Source: Puccinellia tenuiflora (lineage: Eukaryota > Streptophyta > Magnoliopsida > Poales > Poaceae). Taken from it: 64,000 nt of DNA. The notes under the pieces are model-generated. The model saw only the letters and a list, made by a program, of their open reading frames with translations. It was not told where the DNA came from and ran no database searches. Below are positions 22,401-32,418 of the stretch, piece after piece. Position numbers and translations under genes: made by a program. Within the stretch, counting starts at the first letter, position 1, and every line of letters starts with the position of its first letter. The stretch covers positions 1,191,331-1,255,330 of the forward strand of contig QRDG01000531.1 of the NCBI GenBank assembly GCA_012064385.1, written 5' to 3'.

Positions 22401-25280
22401 CCTTGGGGGCTCAAATGGGAAGGAATGCAGAGGCCTACGTCGACGACATCGTGGTCAAGACCCGCGAGAAGGACACGCTCATCAAGGACCTCGAGGAGAC
22501 CTTTGCCAACCTGCGCAAGGTAAACATCAAGCTGAACCCCGCCAAGTGCGTCTTCGGGGTCCCTTCAGGCAAACTCCTCGGGTTCCTGGTGTCTCATCGT
22601 GGCATCGAAGCAAACCCCGACAAGATCAGGGCCATAGAAAAGATGCAGCCTCCTCGTCGCCTCAAGGACATGCAGCGCTTAGCGGGATGTATGGCCAGCC
22701 TTGGTCGGTTCATCTCCAAGTTCGGCGAGAGGGCGCTGCCGTTTTTAAGATCATGAAGAGGTCCGGTCCTTTCAAGTGGACCCCTGAAGCGGCAAAGGCC
22801 TTCGAGGACCTGAAGAAGTATCTGGCGAGCCCACCCATCATGGTTGCCCCACACCCTCGCGAGCCTCTGAAGCTGTATCTTGCAGCCACTCCTCAGACGT
22901 TAAGCGCGGTCTTGGTGGCTGAAAGGGAAGAGCCAGTCCTCGCCAAGCAGAGCTCCGCCTTGCCAAGCCCAGAACTCCACGACAAGGAAGCAGCCTCGTC
23001 GAGCCTCCAGCCTCATGCCAAGCCTCTACAAGTGGGGCCTCAAGAGAACCTCGACAAGGACTCCACCGAGCCTCAAGAGGAGCCAACCGCTGCCACGTCA
23101 ACAACCACCCTCGTCGAGCATCCCGTGTACTTCGTCAGCATAGTGCTGCGGGACGCTCGCGAGCGCTACCCTATGCAGCAGAAGCTCCTTTTCTCACTCC
23201 TCATTGCCTCCAGGAAGCTGCGCCACTACTTCCAGGTCACCCCATCAAGGTGGTCACCTCGTACCCCCTGGAGCAAGTCCTACGTAACCTAAACGCAACA
23301 GATCGCGTCGCAAGCTGGGGCATCGAGCTGCAACCCTTCGAGCTGGAGTTTGACACCACAAGGGTCATCAAGGGCAGGGCGCTGGCTGATTTCATGGCCG
23401 AATGGACGGACACGCGTGAAGAAGAGCCTCAAGAGGAGGAAGCTACAACCTCAGGAGGGGCGGAACCAAGCCATTGGACCAAGCACTTCGACGGCGCCTT
23501 CGCGGCCCGGAGTGCAGGGGCTGGTGCTGTCCTCACCTCACCGACAGGCGACAAGCTCTACTACGCCGTCCAGCTGTGCTTCAAGGACAACGACAAGGTC
23601 TCCAACAACATTGCCGAATACGAAGGCCTCCTCGCCGGGCTCAGAGCTGCCATTGGCCTCGGCATCAAGCGCATCCTCATCAAGGGCGACTCTCAGCTCC
23701 TCGTCAACTTCTCCAACAAAATCTACACGCCTAAGGACACCTACATGGTGGCCTACCTTGAAGAGGTACGCAAACTCGAGAAGCACTTCAGGGGCATGGA
23801 GCTCAAGCATATCCCACGAGGAGAAAACCAAGAGGCAGATGAACTCGCCAGGCGAGCAGCAAGAAGGGAAGCACAGAAGCCTGGAGTGTTCAAGGAAAGA
23901 CTCGCCAAGTCCTCCGTCAAGCAACCAGCTGTCAACATGAGCATCGATGAGGAGCTCCCACCAGCCCCATCAAGTGGAGCACCAAACTGCGGGTTGCCCT
24001 CAGGCGTTCGCTTGCTGATGACCTTGGTACGCCAAGACACTGGTTGGATCGACGAGATCAAGAACTACCTGCAAAATCGAGTCCTCCCCGAAGAAGACGC
24101 TGAAGCCGAAAGAGTCGCTCGCCAGGCCAAGTCCTACTGCCTCCACGACGGAGACCTGTACCGTAAGCGCCCCAACGGGGTTGCCTTGCGGTGCGTCCCT
24201 GCCGAGGAAGGCCGCCAGCTCATCAACGACATCCACAGCGGAGAGTGCGGCCACCATTCGTCCTCGCGCACCCTTGCAGGCAAGGTCTTCCGGAGTGGCT
24301 TCTACTGGCCTTTAGTGCTTCAAGATGCAGCCGCAATCGTTCAATCCTGCGACGCATGCCAATTCCACGCCAAGCAGATCCACCAGCCCGCGCAAGGAGT
24401 CCAAACCATCCCGCTCTCCTGGCCGTTCACGGTCTGGGGGCTGGACCTCCTGGGACCCTTCCCGCGAGCGCTCGGGGGCTACCGCTACCTCTACGTCGCC
24501 ATCGACAAATTCACCAAGTGGCCTGAGGTGGAACCCGTGCGCACCATTCCGGCGAAGTCGGCGGTGAAATTCATCAGGAGCCTGGTCTGCCGCTTTGGCG
24601 TGCCCAACCGCATCATCACCGACAACGGCTCACAATTCATCAGCGGCGCCTTTAAGTCCTACTACGGCAGCCTCGGCGCCCAAATCTGCTACGCCTCGGT
24701 GGCGCACCCACGAAGCAACGGGCAGGCTGAGCGAGCCAACGCCGAGGTGCTTAAAGGCCTCAAGACAAGAAGCTTCAACCGCCTCAAGGCCAGCGGCAAG
24801 CACTGGATCGATGAGCTCCCCTCGGTGCTATGGTCCATCCGCACCACGCCAGCAAAGCCAACTGGTGAGACGCCGTTCTCCCTCGTCTATGGCGCTGAAG
24901 CCGTCCTCCCCAGCGAGATCACTCATGGCTCTCCCCGAGTCTTGGCCTTCAAGGAGGCTGGGCAGGACGAACTGCGCAACCACGACCTCCTACTGCTCGA
25001 AGGGCTCCGCCGCAATGCGCCCCTGAGAGCAGCAAGGTACCAGCAAGACCTCCGTCGCTACCACAGCCGCCACATCCACCCGCGCACTCTCAAAGCAGGA
25101 GACCTCGTACTAAGGAGAATCCTCTCCAGGGCAGGCCTCCACAAGCTCTCGCCGATGTGGGAAGGACCCTACAGGGTCGTCCACATCGCCAGGCCTGGCT
25201 CCGCGTGGCTCGAGATGGAGGATGGCATCCCTGTCGCCAACCCCTGGAACATCCAGCACCTGCGCAAGTTCTACCCCTGA
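19412..25280 (+). pseudogene. Gypsy gag-pol polyprotein, broken by four stops and two frameshifts
   Basis: The region codes in order for gag (from ATG 19412; conserved capsid text WEDLCRCFVANFKGTYERG, and CIYHNRHSHATEDC), retropepsin-like protease (LIDGGAGLNVIS near 21313), reverse transcriptase (YVDD at about 22436), a first RNase H (about 22800-23250), a second archaeal-type RNase H (FDGAF, AEYEG, KGDSQLL; 23480-23860), and integrase with an HHCC zinc finger (24230-24360), a D,D,E core (WGLDLLGPF, TDNGSQF, QAERANAEV) and a C-terminal domain to 25280. Stops at 19691, 21851, 22016 and 22382 lie in one frame; base losses near 22745 and 23233 shift the frame. All four stops look like CAG/CAA to TAG/TAA changes. 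The element cannot make its own proteins. Confidence 0.92.
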
Positions 25281-26035
25281 TTGTCCTCGACGAGCGATTT
25301 TTTGCATCAAGGGAGTGCCTCGCGCCATCATCCTCCACGAGGAAAAATTTCGGGCTCCCCTCTCTACTATACGTTGCCGCGGGCCGTTCGAGAAGACTCC
25401 CAAGCCACCGCGCTTCGGCAAGGTGACTTCTTCAAGCACCATGCCTTGGCGAGGTGGATCCCCATGCCTAGCCATGGTGGACCGCAGGATCTACAAGCCA
25501 CCCCCGCATAGGGCCCCCCTCTCTGAGCTCTCTCTACATGCGTCGCCTCGGGCCGCGAGAGTTTCAGCCACTCCATGTGGAACCCCATGCCTGACATGGC
25601 GGATTTTGTATTTCTGGCCACGCCAGTGTAATGAACCTCTGTTTCAGGTCACTTTGAACCTTTGCGCTTCGCGCCAGCATATGTTGTTGCTTTGGTAAGC
25701 ATTTATGTTATTGCTTTTCATCCTTGCTCGTATGATCCCTCCTGTGTATCTCGCGAGCGGGGGCTGGACATGGTGCCTGTGCCTCGGGAGCATCCCAGCA
25801 GCGCCTCAAACCCAAGGGATCCGAGCTCTGAACTCACGGGTCAGCTTTCATGCATGTCAACTCCCAAGGAGCTCTGAACTCATGGACCGGCTCCCGTGCA
25901 CGTCAACTCACCAAGGACCTTGGTGCCTGTTCTCCTCGCGAGACACACATGAAGGAACCTACGAGCACGCATGAAGTTGTCTAGCTATGCACTGCTTGTG
26001 GGTACGCCAATCTGTCAAAACGCAGGAAAACAGGT
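25281..26035 (+). other. 3' non-coding part of the gypsy element
   Basis: No credible ORF. Moderately GC-rich text downstream of the integrase stop with two loosely similar CGGGCTCCCCTCTCTACTA/GGGCCCCCCTCTCTGAGC blocks (25350 and 25510). It ends abruptly in CACTA-2 sequence without a polypurine tract or LTR. Confidence 0.55.
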
Positions 26036-27647
26036 CATAAGTCATCAATTATACACTTAACATCGAGAAATTAAGCGAAAGAGAATGTGTAGTAACACTT
26101 ACTTGAAGTTGTTAGGAAATAGTATTTCTCTTTTGGTTTCGTTAAACTGTAACGCATTTACCAAGTTATTCTCTATATCGTCGTAAAAATAATGGAGACT
26201 TTTTTCATGAACGTAATCTGGGTCAACGAACCCAATGTCATAGATTTGTCCTCTTTAGCATTGGAGAATCTTCATTCTGCATAATTAATATAGTGATGAG
26301 TAAGATTATAAATGCAATGAACGAGGTGAGCTAGCTAGAGACTTAATTACAGAAATAATACTTACAGACAATAGGCACTGATGATAGCTTTATCAAGGGC
26401 GTCTTGTTGGTATACCTAAAATAATTCAGAAAATTCAATCATTACCACGCCAGCTCCATGCCCGTAATCCTCGTTCTTATATCCCACGTAGATCCAATTT
26501 CCCCCTTTCTTTGAGTTTGCCATGTACCAAGTATGCAATCTTCGCATTTTTGTTGGTAGATCTTTGACTAACTCAGGTTTGACGAGAGGATGCCCATGCC
26601 GGTATTTGTATTTTGGAGCTATTTCTTCGTGGAATTGTAATTGGTCTAAGTACTGAGCAATAGACACGCCCCGAGCAGAGGCTGCTTCTCCGTACAGTGC
26701 AACAAACTCAGGATCGATGCCGCCGCGTAAGTCTTCTCCGGCGCCGCGTGTGCTGGAGACTGAGGCGGTGGAGATGGCTACTGTGGAGACTTACGCGGTC
26801 GGCATCGACCCCAGACTTTGACTAAGCTTCCTCCGATTTCTTGTACGCCACAAAATCTTACCAGTAGTCTCTTATCTTCTCATACCCGTGATCGAAATCC
26901 GGAGTTTTATCTTTCAAGATGAAGTCGGAGTTTTATCTTTCAAGATGAAGTCGGTGTCCACGCCTTGACTTTATCTACTAGAGCTTTTTTTCGGGCATCC
27001 ATCTCCTCCTCATCTGGCTCCCCCTCCTCTGGATCCACCTCTGGCAACGGCAAGGTGAAATTAACCATGACCTTTTGAAAAAGGCGTTTTTTGCCTTCGG
27101 GGCCGAGCCAGCTAACTTCAGGATCCCTTGGCTTATTCCATTCTCGGATGGTGATCGGGACGTAGTCCCTAACAACAACACCGCATTGCTTCACAAATTT
27201 TTGTCTAACATCAGTTGGAGCAATGGGTTCGCCGTCTGCAGCGACTTCTTCGATCCTGTACCGGAGATGGTCCTCCAACTTTTTGGTTGGGCCTCGTTTT
27301 GTCCTCACAGAGGATTTGCTTGATCCGGATGGCTAAAAGAAGAAAGACCGTTAGTATGTGTATATAGACAACATAGGCTAAATTAATTAATATAAATATA
27401 TATGCACCTCGTCGGAGTTTGTAGTAATCAATGTTGCACCGGAGCCGCCGGCTTCTGCCTTGTCGGCTTCTCCCTCATCGGAGACGCCGAGTTCGGCTTC
27501 TTTCCACACATTGGAGACGCCGTCTCCTCGGTTGAGAGACTCATCCCCCTCACCGGATTCGTTCAGAAAGTGACTTGCGTCATCCTCGCCGCGGATCATA
27601 TCCTCGAGGATATTTTCCTCATTTTCCTCTCTGCCGTGTGGTTCCAT
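26036..27647 (-). pseudogene. CACTA-2 second gene (Ulp1-type ORF), deleted remnant
   Basis: The first exon (ATG at 27647, MEPHGREENEENILEDMIRG) and the start of the second exon (27332 down to about 26940) match CACTA-1 closely. After that come a short deletion with a tandem duplication (26890-26950), a deletion of about 1.6 kb replaced by about 100 bp of filler (26711-26810), a remaining segment before the protease domain (26690-26400, QLQFHEEIAPKYKYRHGHPLV), one further exon (about 26290-26130), and a cut at 26036 where the gypsy element begins. The catalytic part (His, Asp, Cys) is entirely lost. No function is possible. Confidence 0.85.
26711..26810. repeat. Filler DNA with a 24-bp inverted repeat at a deletion junction
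   Basis: GGATCGATGCCGCCGCGTAAGTCTT (26711-26735, interrupted here for reference only as arm 1) pairs with the inverted AGACTTACGCGGTCGGCATCGACC arm at 26787-26810. The 50-bp loop between the arms resembles the gene's own proline-rich linker (CCAGTCTCCAGAGTAGCC region, about 15010-15045 in CACTA-1). It sits exactly where about 1.6 kb of the gene is missing. Confidence 0.75.
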
Positions 27648-28900
27648 AGTTTCTGCAAAATACGAAAGTTATTTTCGGAGCCGTCTCTGCCGTGTAGTTC
27701 AGAAAACTTGTAGGAATAGAATGGTACTAGAAGGAAAGGCGCACGTTGCTGCGCCCGTTGTTTCTAAGCGTCGTCATGGTGATATATATGACAAATAATT
27801 CAGCATTTCATCTTGTCTGAAACGGAACAAAATTGAATTGTAGTAATAATATGACACCTATGAAATAGGAATCGTTAACTAACTACACATTTCGATATCA
27901 TTGTACTTCACATGAACATCACTTGAGCAAAATTGTACACAGCTCCAATTACACGGTGCACCGATTAAAAACATCAGAGTATACAATTCTATCAATTCCA
28001 TCAATTCATACAAATAATTCTATCAATTCCATCCGTTCATACAAAACTGTATCAAATCCACTTATATCGTAAATAAATAAATAACTGTATCAAATCCAAT
28101 TCTATCATACAAATATTTATTTATACAAATATGAATCCTAAAATAATAAATAAATATGAAGCCTAAAATTAACTAACTAAAACTAAAACTAACTAACTAA
28201 ATTACTAACTAACAAAAATTACTAACTAATTTAAATTACTAACTAAAACTAACTAACTAAATTACTAACCCTAAAAGCAGCAGCAAATTCAACAATTTAA
28301 ATTACTAACGAATTTAAATTACTAACTAATTTAAACTATTAACTAATTTAAATTACTAACTAAAACTAACTAACTATGGAGTAACAAATAGTTCTTAACA
28401 ACAATATTGCAACTAATTATGGAGTATTAATTTTGATTTCTAACTTTGCTAACACAATCATCAAATAACATTGCTTTGCTAAATTTTCAAACTTTGTTAA
28501 AAAAATTAACTTTGCTAAATTTGCTACATTTTCAAATTTTCTAAAATAACAACCTAAATTTTCTAAATTTGCAAGATAACCTAAATTTGCAAGACCTAAA
28601 ATAACAAGCTAAATTTTGAACAAACATTAATAAAATAACTTTGCAAAATTTTCTAACTCTTCTAAATTTGCTACATTTTCAAATTTGCTAAAATTTATAA
28701 ATTTACTACACTAATTAATAATTTTTTAAAACTAACTAACGAAATCTAAAACTAACTAACTAAAATTACTAATGCACTAACTAACAAAAATTACTAACTA
28801 ATAATTTAAATTACTAACTAACTAACTAAAAATAAACTAACTAACTAAATTAAAAAACTAACTAAATTCAAAAAAAAACTAACTAACTAAATTCGCACGA
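27648..28900. other. AT-rich intron-like region of CACTA-2
   Basis: The inverted counterpart of 10893-13010 in CACTA-1, without the nested retroposon. It is dominated by ACTAACTAACTAAAATTACTAAC and ATTTTCTAAATTTGC words; the tetranucleotide-like AACT tract (28160-28390 and 28730-28890) is longer than in CACTA-1. No gene. Confidence 0.6.
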
Positions 28901-29150
28901 ACCGGGACGGTGGAGGCCGGACGGCCCGCCGGAGGGGACGGCGTGGGTGTGGTGGAGGCGGAGGGCGGGCGCGGGCGCGGTGGAGGCCGGACGGCGCGGG
29001 CGCGGTGGAGGCCGGAGGGGAACGGCGCGCGGGCGCGTGGAGGAGCGCGGAGAGGGCGGCACCGGAGGAGCGGACGGCGAGCGGCGGCGCGGCGGACGGA
29101 AAAATTCGGCAGCCTGACGGCGGGAAGAAGAAGAGGCCGGACAGATTTAA
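28901..29150. other. GC island of CACTA-2
   Basis: The counterpart of the proline-rich island at 10508-10892 in CACTA-1, but rearranged and shorter: GGTGGAGGCCGGACGG repeats three times in 28910-29030. The open frames on both strands are low-complexity and not convincing as genes. Confidence 0.4.
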
Positions 29151-29365
29151 AGTAAGGACCTTTAGGTCCGGTTGGTGCCACCAACCGGGACCAAAGGGTC
29201 TTTAGGTCTGGTTGGTGCCACCAACCAGGACCAAAGGCCTACCCTTTTGTCCCGGTTGGTGGTACCAACCGGACCTAAAGGTCATTTTCGGCGGCACCGA
29301 AAAGGCGCGCGCCAAAATACCCTTTGGTCCCGGTTCGTGGCATGAACCGGGACCAATGCCCTAAA
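29150..29365. repeat. Internal TAGTCCCGGTT-type palindromes of CACTA-2
   Basis: Four inverted units such as GTCCGGTTGGTGCCACCAACCGGGACC, matching 10243-10450 in CACTA-1. Confidence 0.75.
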
Positions 29366-29469
29366 AATTTTAAGTTCTTAATGTTGTTCCCGCCTTTTTT
29401 TCTTATTAAGGTGTTTGAATATGAATTTCATATGGTTTTGAATTTGAAAAAACTTTCAACATGAAAAGT

Positions 29470-30012
29470 GTTTAAATTTGAATAAATAATTTCTGGAATT
29501 TGAACTTAATTAAGTCATTAATTAAATTAATAAATTCAATATCTTTTCATCTGTTTATCAGAAAAATGCAATTAAAATATCAAATTGTTGATAAAAATGT
29601 AATCTATCTATTTATGGAAAATTCATTTTTTTTAGATTATAGGGGAATTCATTTAATTACAAAATTTGGAATTTGAACTCCATTAAGTCATTAATTAAAG
29701 TTATAAATTCAATATCTTTTCATCTGTTTATCAGAAAAATGCAATTAAAATATCAAATTGTTGATAAAAATGTAATCTATCTATTTATGGAAAATTCATT
29801 TTTTTTAGATTATAGGGGAATTCATTTAATTACAAAATTTGGAATTTGAACTCCATTAAGTCATTAATTAAATTTATAAATTCAATATCTTTTCATCTGT
29901 TTATTAGAAAAATGCAATTAAAATATCAAATTGTTGATAAAAATGTAATCTATATATTTATGGAAAATTCATTTTTTTAGATTATAGGGGAATTCATTTA
30001 ATTACAAAATTT
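29470..30012. repeat. AT-rich tandem repeat of CACTA-2
   Basis: Three copies of the 172-178 bp unit (with AATGTAATCTATCTATTTATGG and GATTATAGGGGAATTC) in inverse orientation to 9479-10240. It now abuts the ORF B remnant because of a deletion. Confidence 0.8.
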
Positions 30013-30057
30013 GGAAAGCTCCTCCGCCTGACGGTAGGTTAGTACGGTGGAAGCCAT
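30013..30057 (-). pseudogene. Remnant of accessory ORF B in CACTA-2
   Basis: The ATG (30057-30055) and the first 15 or so codons, MASTVLTYRQAEELS, are identical to ORF B of CACTA-1. Then the sequence jumps from GAGCTTTCC into AAATTTTGTAATT, the AT-rich repeat region. CACTA-1 has TTCC at both equivalent points, so a microhomology deletion removed about 790 bp including the rest of the gene. Confidence 0.8.
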
Positions 30058-30095
30058 GGAAGAGTGATGAGGTTGCAGATATGAGTTTAGATGTG

Positions 30096-30104
30096 ATATA
30101 TATA
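30096..30104 (-). promoter_or_regulatory. TATA-like box before the ORF B remnant
   Basis: CTATATATATC on the minus strand, with the same spacing and leader as 8871-8920 in CACTA-1. The promoter-like block has outlived its gene. Confidence 0.5.
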
Positions 30105-30139
30105 GTGAGAAATTGCGGGAAGACGAAGGCGGGAAGCGG

Positions 30140-30600
30140 TGGAAGAAGCACACGGATCTTGTGTTTCCTTCGAGCGCTTGTGAGCCGTTGGATCAGAGTT
30201 GTGTTTCTTTCGAGTGCTTGTGAGCTGTTGGATCGTGTGCACACGGATCGTGTGTTTCTTTCAAGCGCTTTTGAGCTGTTGGATCAGGGCCTTTAGTACC
30301 GGTTCGTGTTACCAACCGGGACTAAAGAAGCACACGGATCGTGTGTTTCCTTCGAGCGCTTTTGAGCCGTTGGATCAGAGTTGTGTTTCTTTCGAGTGCT
30401 TGTGAGCTGTTGGATCGTGTGAACACGGATCGTGTGTTTCTTTCAAGCGCTTGTGAGCTGTTGGATCAGGGCCTTTAGTACCGGTTCGTGTTACCAACCG
30501 GGACTAAATAAGCACACGGATCGTGTGTTTCTTTCAAGCGCTTGTGAGTCGTTGGATCAGGGGTGTGTTTCTTTTGAGGGCTTGTGAGTTGTTCGATCTG
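30140..30600 (-). repeat. Direct-repeat array upstream of the ORF B remnant
   Basis: Degenerate units of GTGTTTCTTTCGAGTGCTTG and GAGCTGTTGGATC, with the CACACGGATCGTGTG near-palindrome, alternate with two TTAGTACCGGTTCGTGTTACC units. This is the inverse of 8376-8835. Confidence 0.75.
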
Positions 30601-31430
30601 CACTCCTACCTCATCCACAGGTACACCTTCTAATCGCCTATAAATAGCGACGTCCCTGCAGCGAACGGCACACAACGAGCGTCTACCTTTGGCACCGAAC
30701 CCAATGGTTGGATTTAGCCTACCTGCTGGCATGTTCCCTGGCATTATTGTGTTTGTCCTTGTTCGTCGGCCAGCCATTGGAGCCACCTCCTGTAGGTCGG
30801 TAAATAAGGACAACACAACGACGCTGTTGAAAACACAAGCCCTCAGGTAGGTTGAATCCAACCACTGGATTAGGGTGACACAATGATGAATTGCCGAGGA
30901 GGTGGGAGTGGTGGTGGAAGTGGTAGCCATGCCCCTCGGTCGGATCCAAGCAGCTGCAAGGCGCTCTGATGATCTACAACATTCCCAACACTTTTTGGGA
31001 CGGTCGTTAGATCATCAGAGAAGTCTTGCGGCTGCTTGGATCGAAGGTCGATTTGCTGCTCACGACGACGCGAGACGGATGCGCAAGCTTCCGGATGGGC
31101 AAAACCAGTGTTGGATCAGCCACATGACCCTATATGCAAATCATTTGGATTCCCGTCATACAGCCCAATGGTGCATTTGATATGCAGGCACTCACGAGCC
31201 ACCGTTGGGCTGTATGACGGGGAAACCGTGTGCATTTGATAAAAGGTTTAATACATTAATTATTACACATCACCAACAACATCCCTATCTAGTGTTCACT
31301 TGTTTCTTCGTGTGTGTCCCTTTCTTCTGATTGCGCCATAGCCATGGACAATCTTCATCATTTGATAAAAGCAAGTAGTAACCTAAACTACGATCACAGG
31401 CAAGAGAACTGCAATGGCGATCACAGACTC
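30601..31430 (-). other. CACTA-2 spacer with the shared 151-codon ORF
   Basis: The counterpart of 7640-8375 in CACTA-1. The open frame 30930-30475 (ATG, MATTSTTTPTSSAIHH) matches the one at 8043-8510. A stem is formed by GATGATCTACAACATTCCC and TAGATCATCAGAG near 30965-31020. Bases 31080-31260 carry a local inverted repeat of CCCGTCATACAGCCCAA (31152 and about 31205). The product is unknown. Confidence 0.3.
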
Positions 31431-31435
31431 TGAAA

Positions 31436-31819
31436 CTAACTTCGACCGGTTCCTGAGCCGCGGGGTGCTGAGCCGCCGGCACTGCGCATCCAAAGAGAAG
31501 GAACCCTCACAGGGTCATAGCTGAAGTGAAAAGGAACCCTCTGAAGAAACGACCACCTACTATCATACTGCCTATCCAATAGATACATGTAGCGACGGAC
31601 GTGCTCATCCTCCTCCCTGATACGGCGACGTACCTCCTCCTCGGGGGCCGGCTCCCTCTGCACCGAGCGTGGCCCACGCGACGGCCACCACAGAAGATCC
31701 GGGTCGACGACGTCACCCGGATTCCTCACCAAGCTGTGTATCCCGGAAGGTAGCACCTCCCAGTGCCAGCCCGGTGGAGCCCAGTCCCGCACATCGCCCC
31801 TCTGGTCCAACATGGACAT
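31436..31819 (-). CDS. Accessory ORF A of CACTA-2, 127 aa, unknown function
   Basis: An open frame from ATG 31819 to TAG at 31436-31438 (an in-frame GTG lies slightly upstream). The protein is GC-rich in coding. Its N-terminus has Trp/Pro/Gly (DWAPPGWHWEVLPSG), a charged middle (PEEEVRRRIREEDEHVRRY), then YDSRWSFLQRVPFHFSYDP and a short basic end. No domain is recognised. Upstream on the minus strand are the same TATA and CACATCTAAACTCATATCTGC leader that precede ORF B, followed by a region where the ATG of ORF B is replaced by ATT. CACTA-1 lacks this ORF and its promoter array. It resembles ORF B in size and style (Trp/Gly/Pro-rich start, Arg/Glu middle) but not clearly in sequence. Confidence 0.45.
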   Translation of the reverse strand: MSMLDQRGDVRDWAPPGWHWEVLPSGIHSLVRNPGDVVDPDLLWWPSRGPRSVQREPAPEEEVRRRIREEDEHVRRYMYLLDRQYDSRWSFLQRVPFHFSYDPVRVPSLWMRSAGGSAPRGSGTGRS

Positions 31820-31865
31820 CGTCCCCGAGAACACCTAAGTCAAAAATGGCTAAGTCAAAATTTTG

Positions 31866-31945
31866 TTACAATGGAAGAGTGATGAGGTTGCAGATATGAG
31901 TTTAGATGTGATATGGCAATGGCGGCCAAGCCTACATATATATAG
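31866..31945 (-). promoter_or_regulatory. Leader and TATA-like box before accessory ORF A
   Basis: The minus strand reads CTATATATATG (31936-31945), then about 26 bases not found before ORF B, then the leader CACATCTAAACTCATATCTGC that is otherwise the same as before ORF B (8881-8920). Two genes in one transposon thus share a duplicated 5' block. Confidence 0.5.
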
Positions 31946-31949
31946 TGAG

Positions 31950-32175
31950 AAATTGCGTGAAGACGAAGGCGGGAAGCGGTGGAAGAAGCACACAGATCGT
32001 GTGTTTCCTTCGAGCGCTTGTGAGCCGTTGGATCAGAGTTGTGTTTCTTTTGAGTGCTTGTGAGCTGTTGGATCGTGTGTACACGGATCGTGTGTTTCCT
32101 GCGAGCGGTTGTGAGCCGTTGGATCAGAGTGTGTTTCTTTCGAGCCCTTGTGAGCTGTTGGATCTCAAGCAGAAG
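31950..32175 (-). repeat. Second direct-repeat array of CACTA-2
   Basis: Units with GAGCCGTTGGATCAGAG, GTGTTTCTTTTGAGTGCTTG and ACACGGATCGTGTG, closely similar to 30140-30600. It has no equivalent in CACTA-1, where the region was lost. Confidence 0.75.
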
Positions 32176-32418
32176 ATAAGCCACACATATCAACGCTCCT
32201 TTTTTCCCGGTTCCAGCTACCAACCGGGACTAAAGATGAAGATTTCCCCTGATCTTTTAGCTATAAATACCAACCAGGACACAAGACCGAATACAAATTA
32301 CATAAAAGGTTTAATGCATTTGGGAACACTCGATCATACATATATTAATTGTGTAATGCATTTGACAACACTCATACATAAAAAGTTTTTGAGAACACTC
32401 ATGCATTTGACATGATCT
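32176..32418. other. CACTA-2 spacer after the transposase gene
   Basis: Contains one TTTCCCGGTTCCAGCTACCAACCGGGACTAAAG palindrome (32202-32235) and the transposase 3' flank with repeated AAATGCATTTGACAACACTC-type words. No gene. Confidence 0.5.

Larger units (their letters stand above)
18329..26035 (+). mobile_element. Truncated Ty3/gypsy retrotransposon inside CACTA-2, 3' LTR missing
   Basis: The segment replaces the CACTA sequence equivalent to 16170-16893 of CACTA-1. The left junction (18328/18329) and right junction (26035/26036) fall where alignment with CACTA-1 stops and restarts, leaving 724 bp of CACTA DNA missing. Inside are a purine-rich GGGGGGCTAC (18331-18340), an LTR (18341-19360), a primer-binding site (from 19363), and gag, protease, RT, RNase H and integrase coding sequence (19412-25280), with 750 bp of 3' non-coding sequence. 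No second LTR is seen. Two RNase-H-like regions, the second just before integrase, point to the Tat-like lineage. TSDs are not recognisable because of the deletions. Confidence 0.85.
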
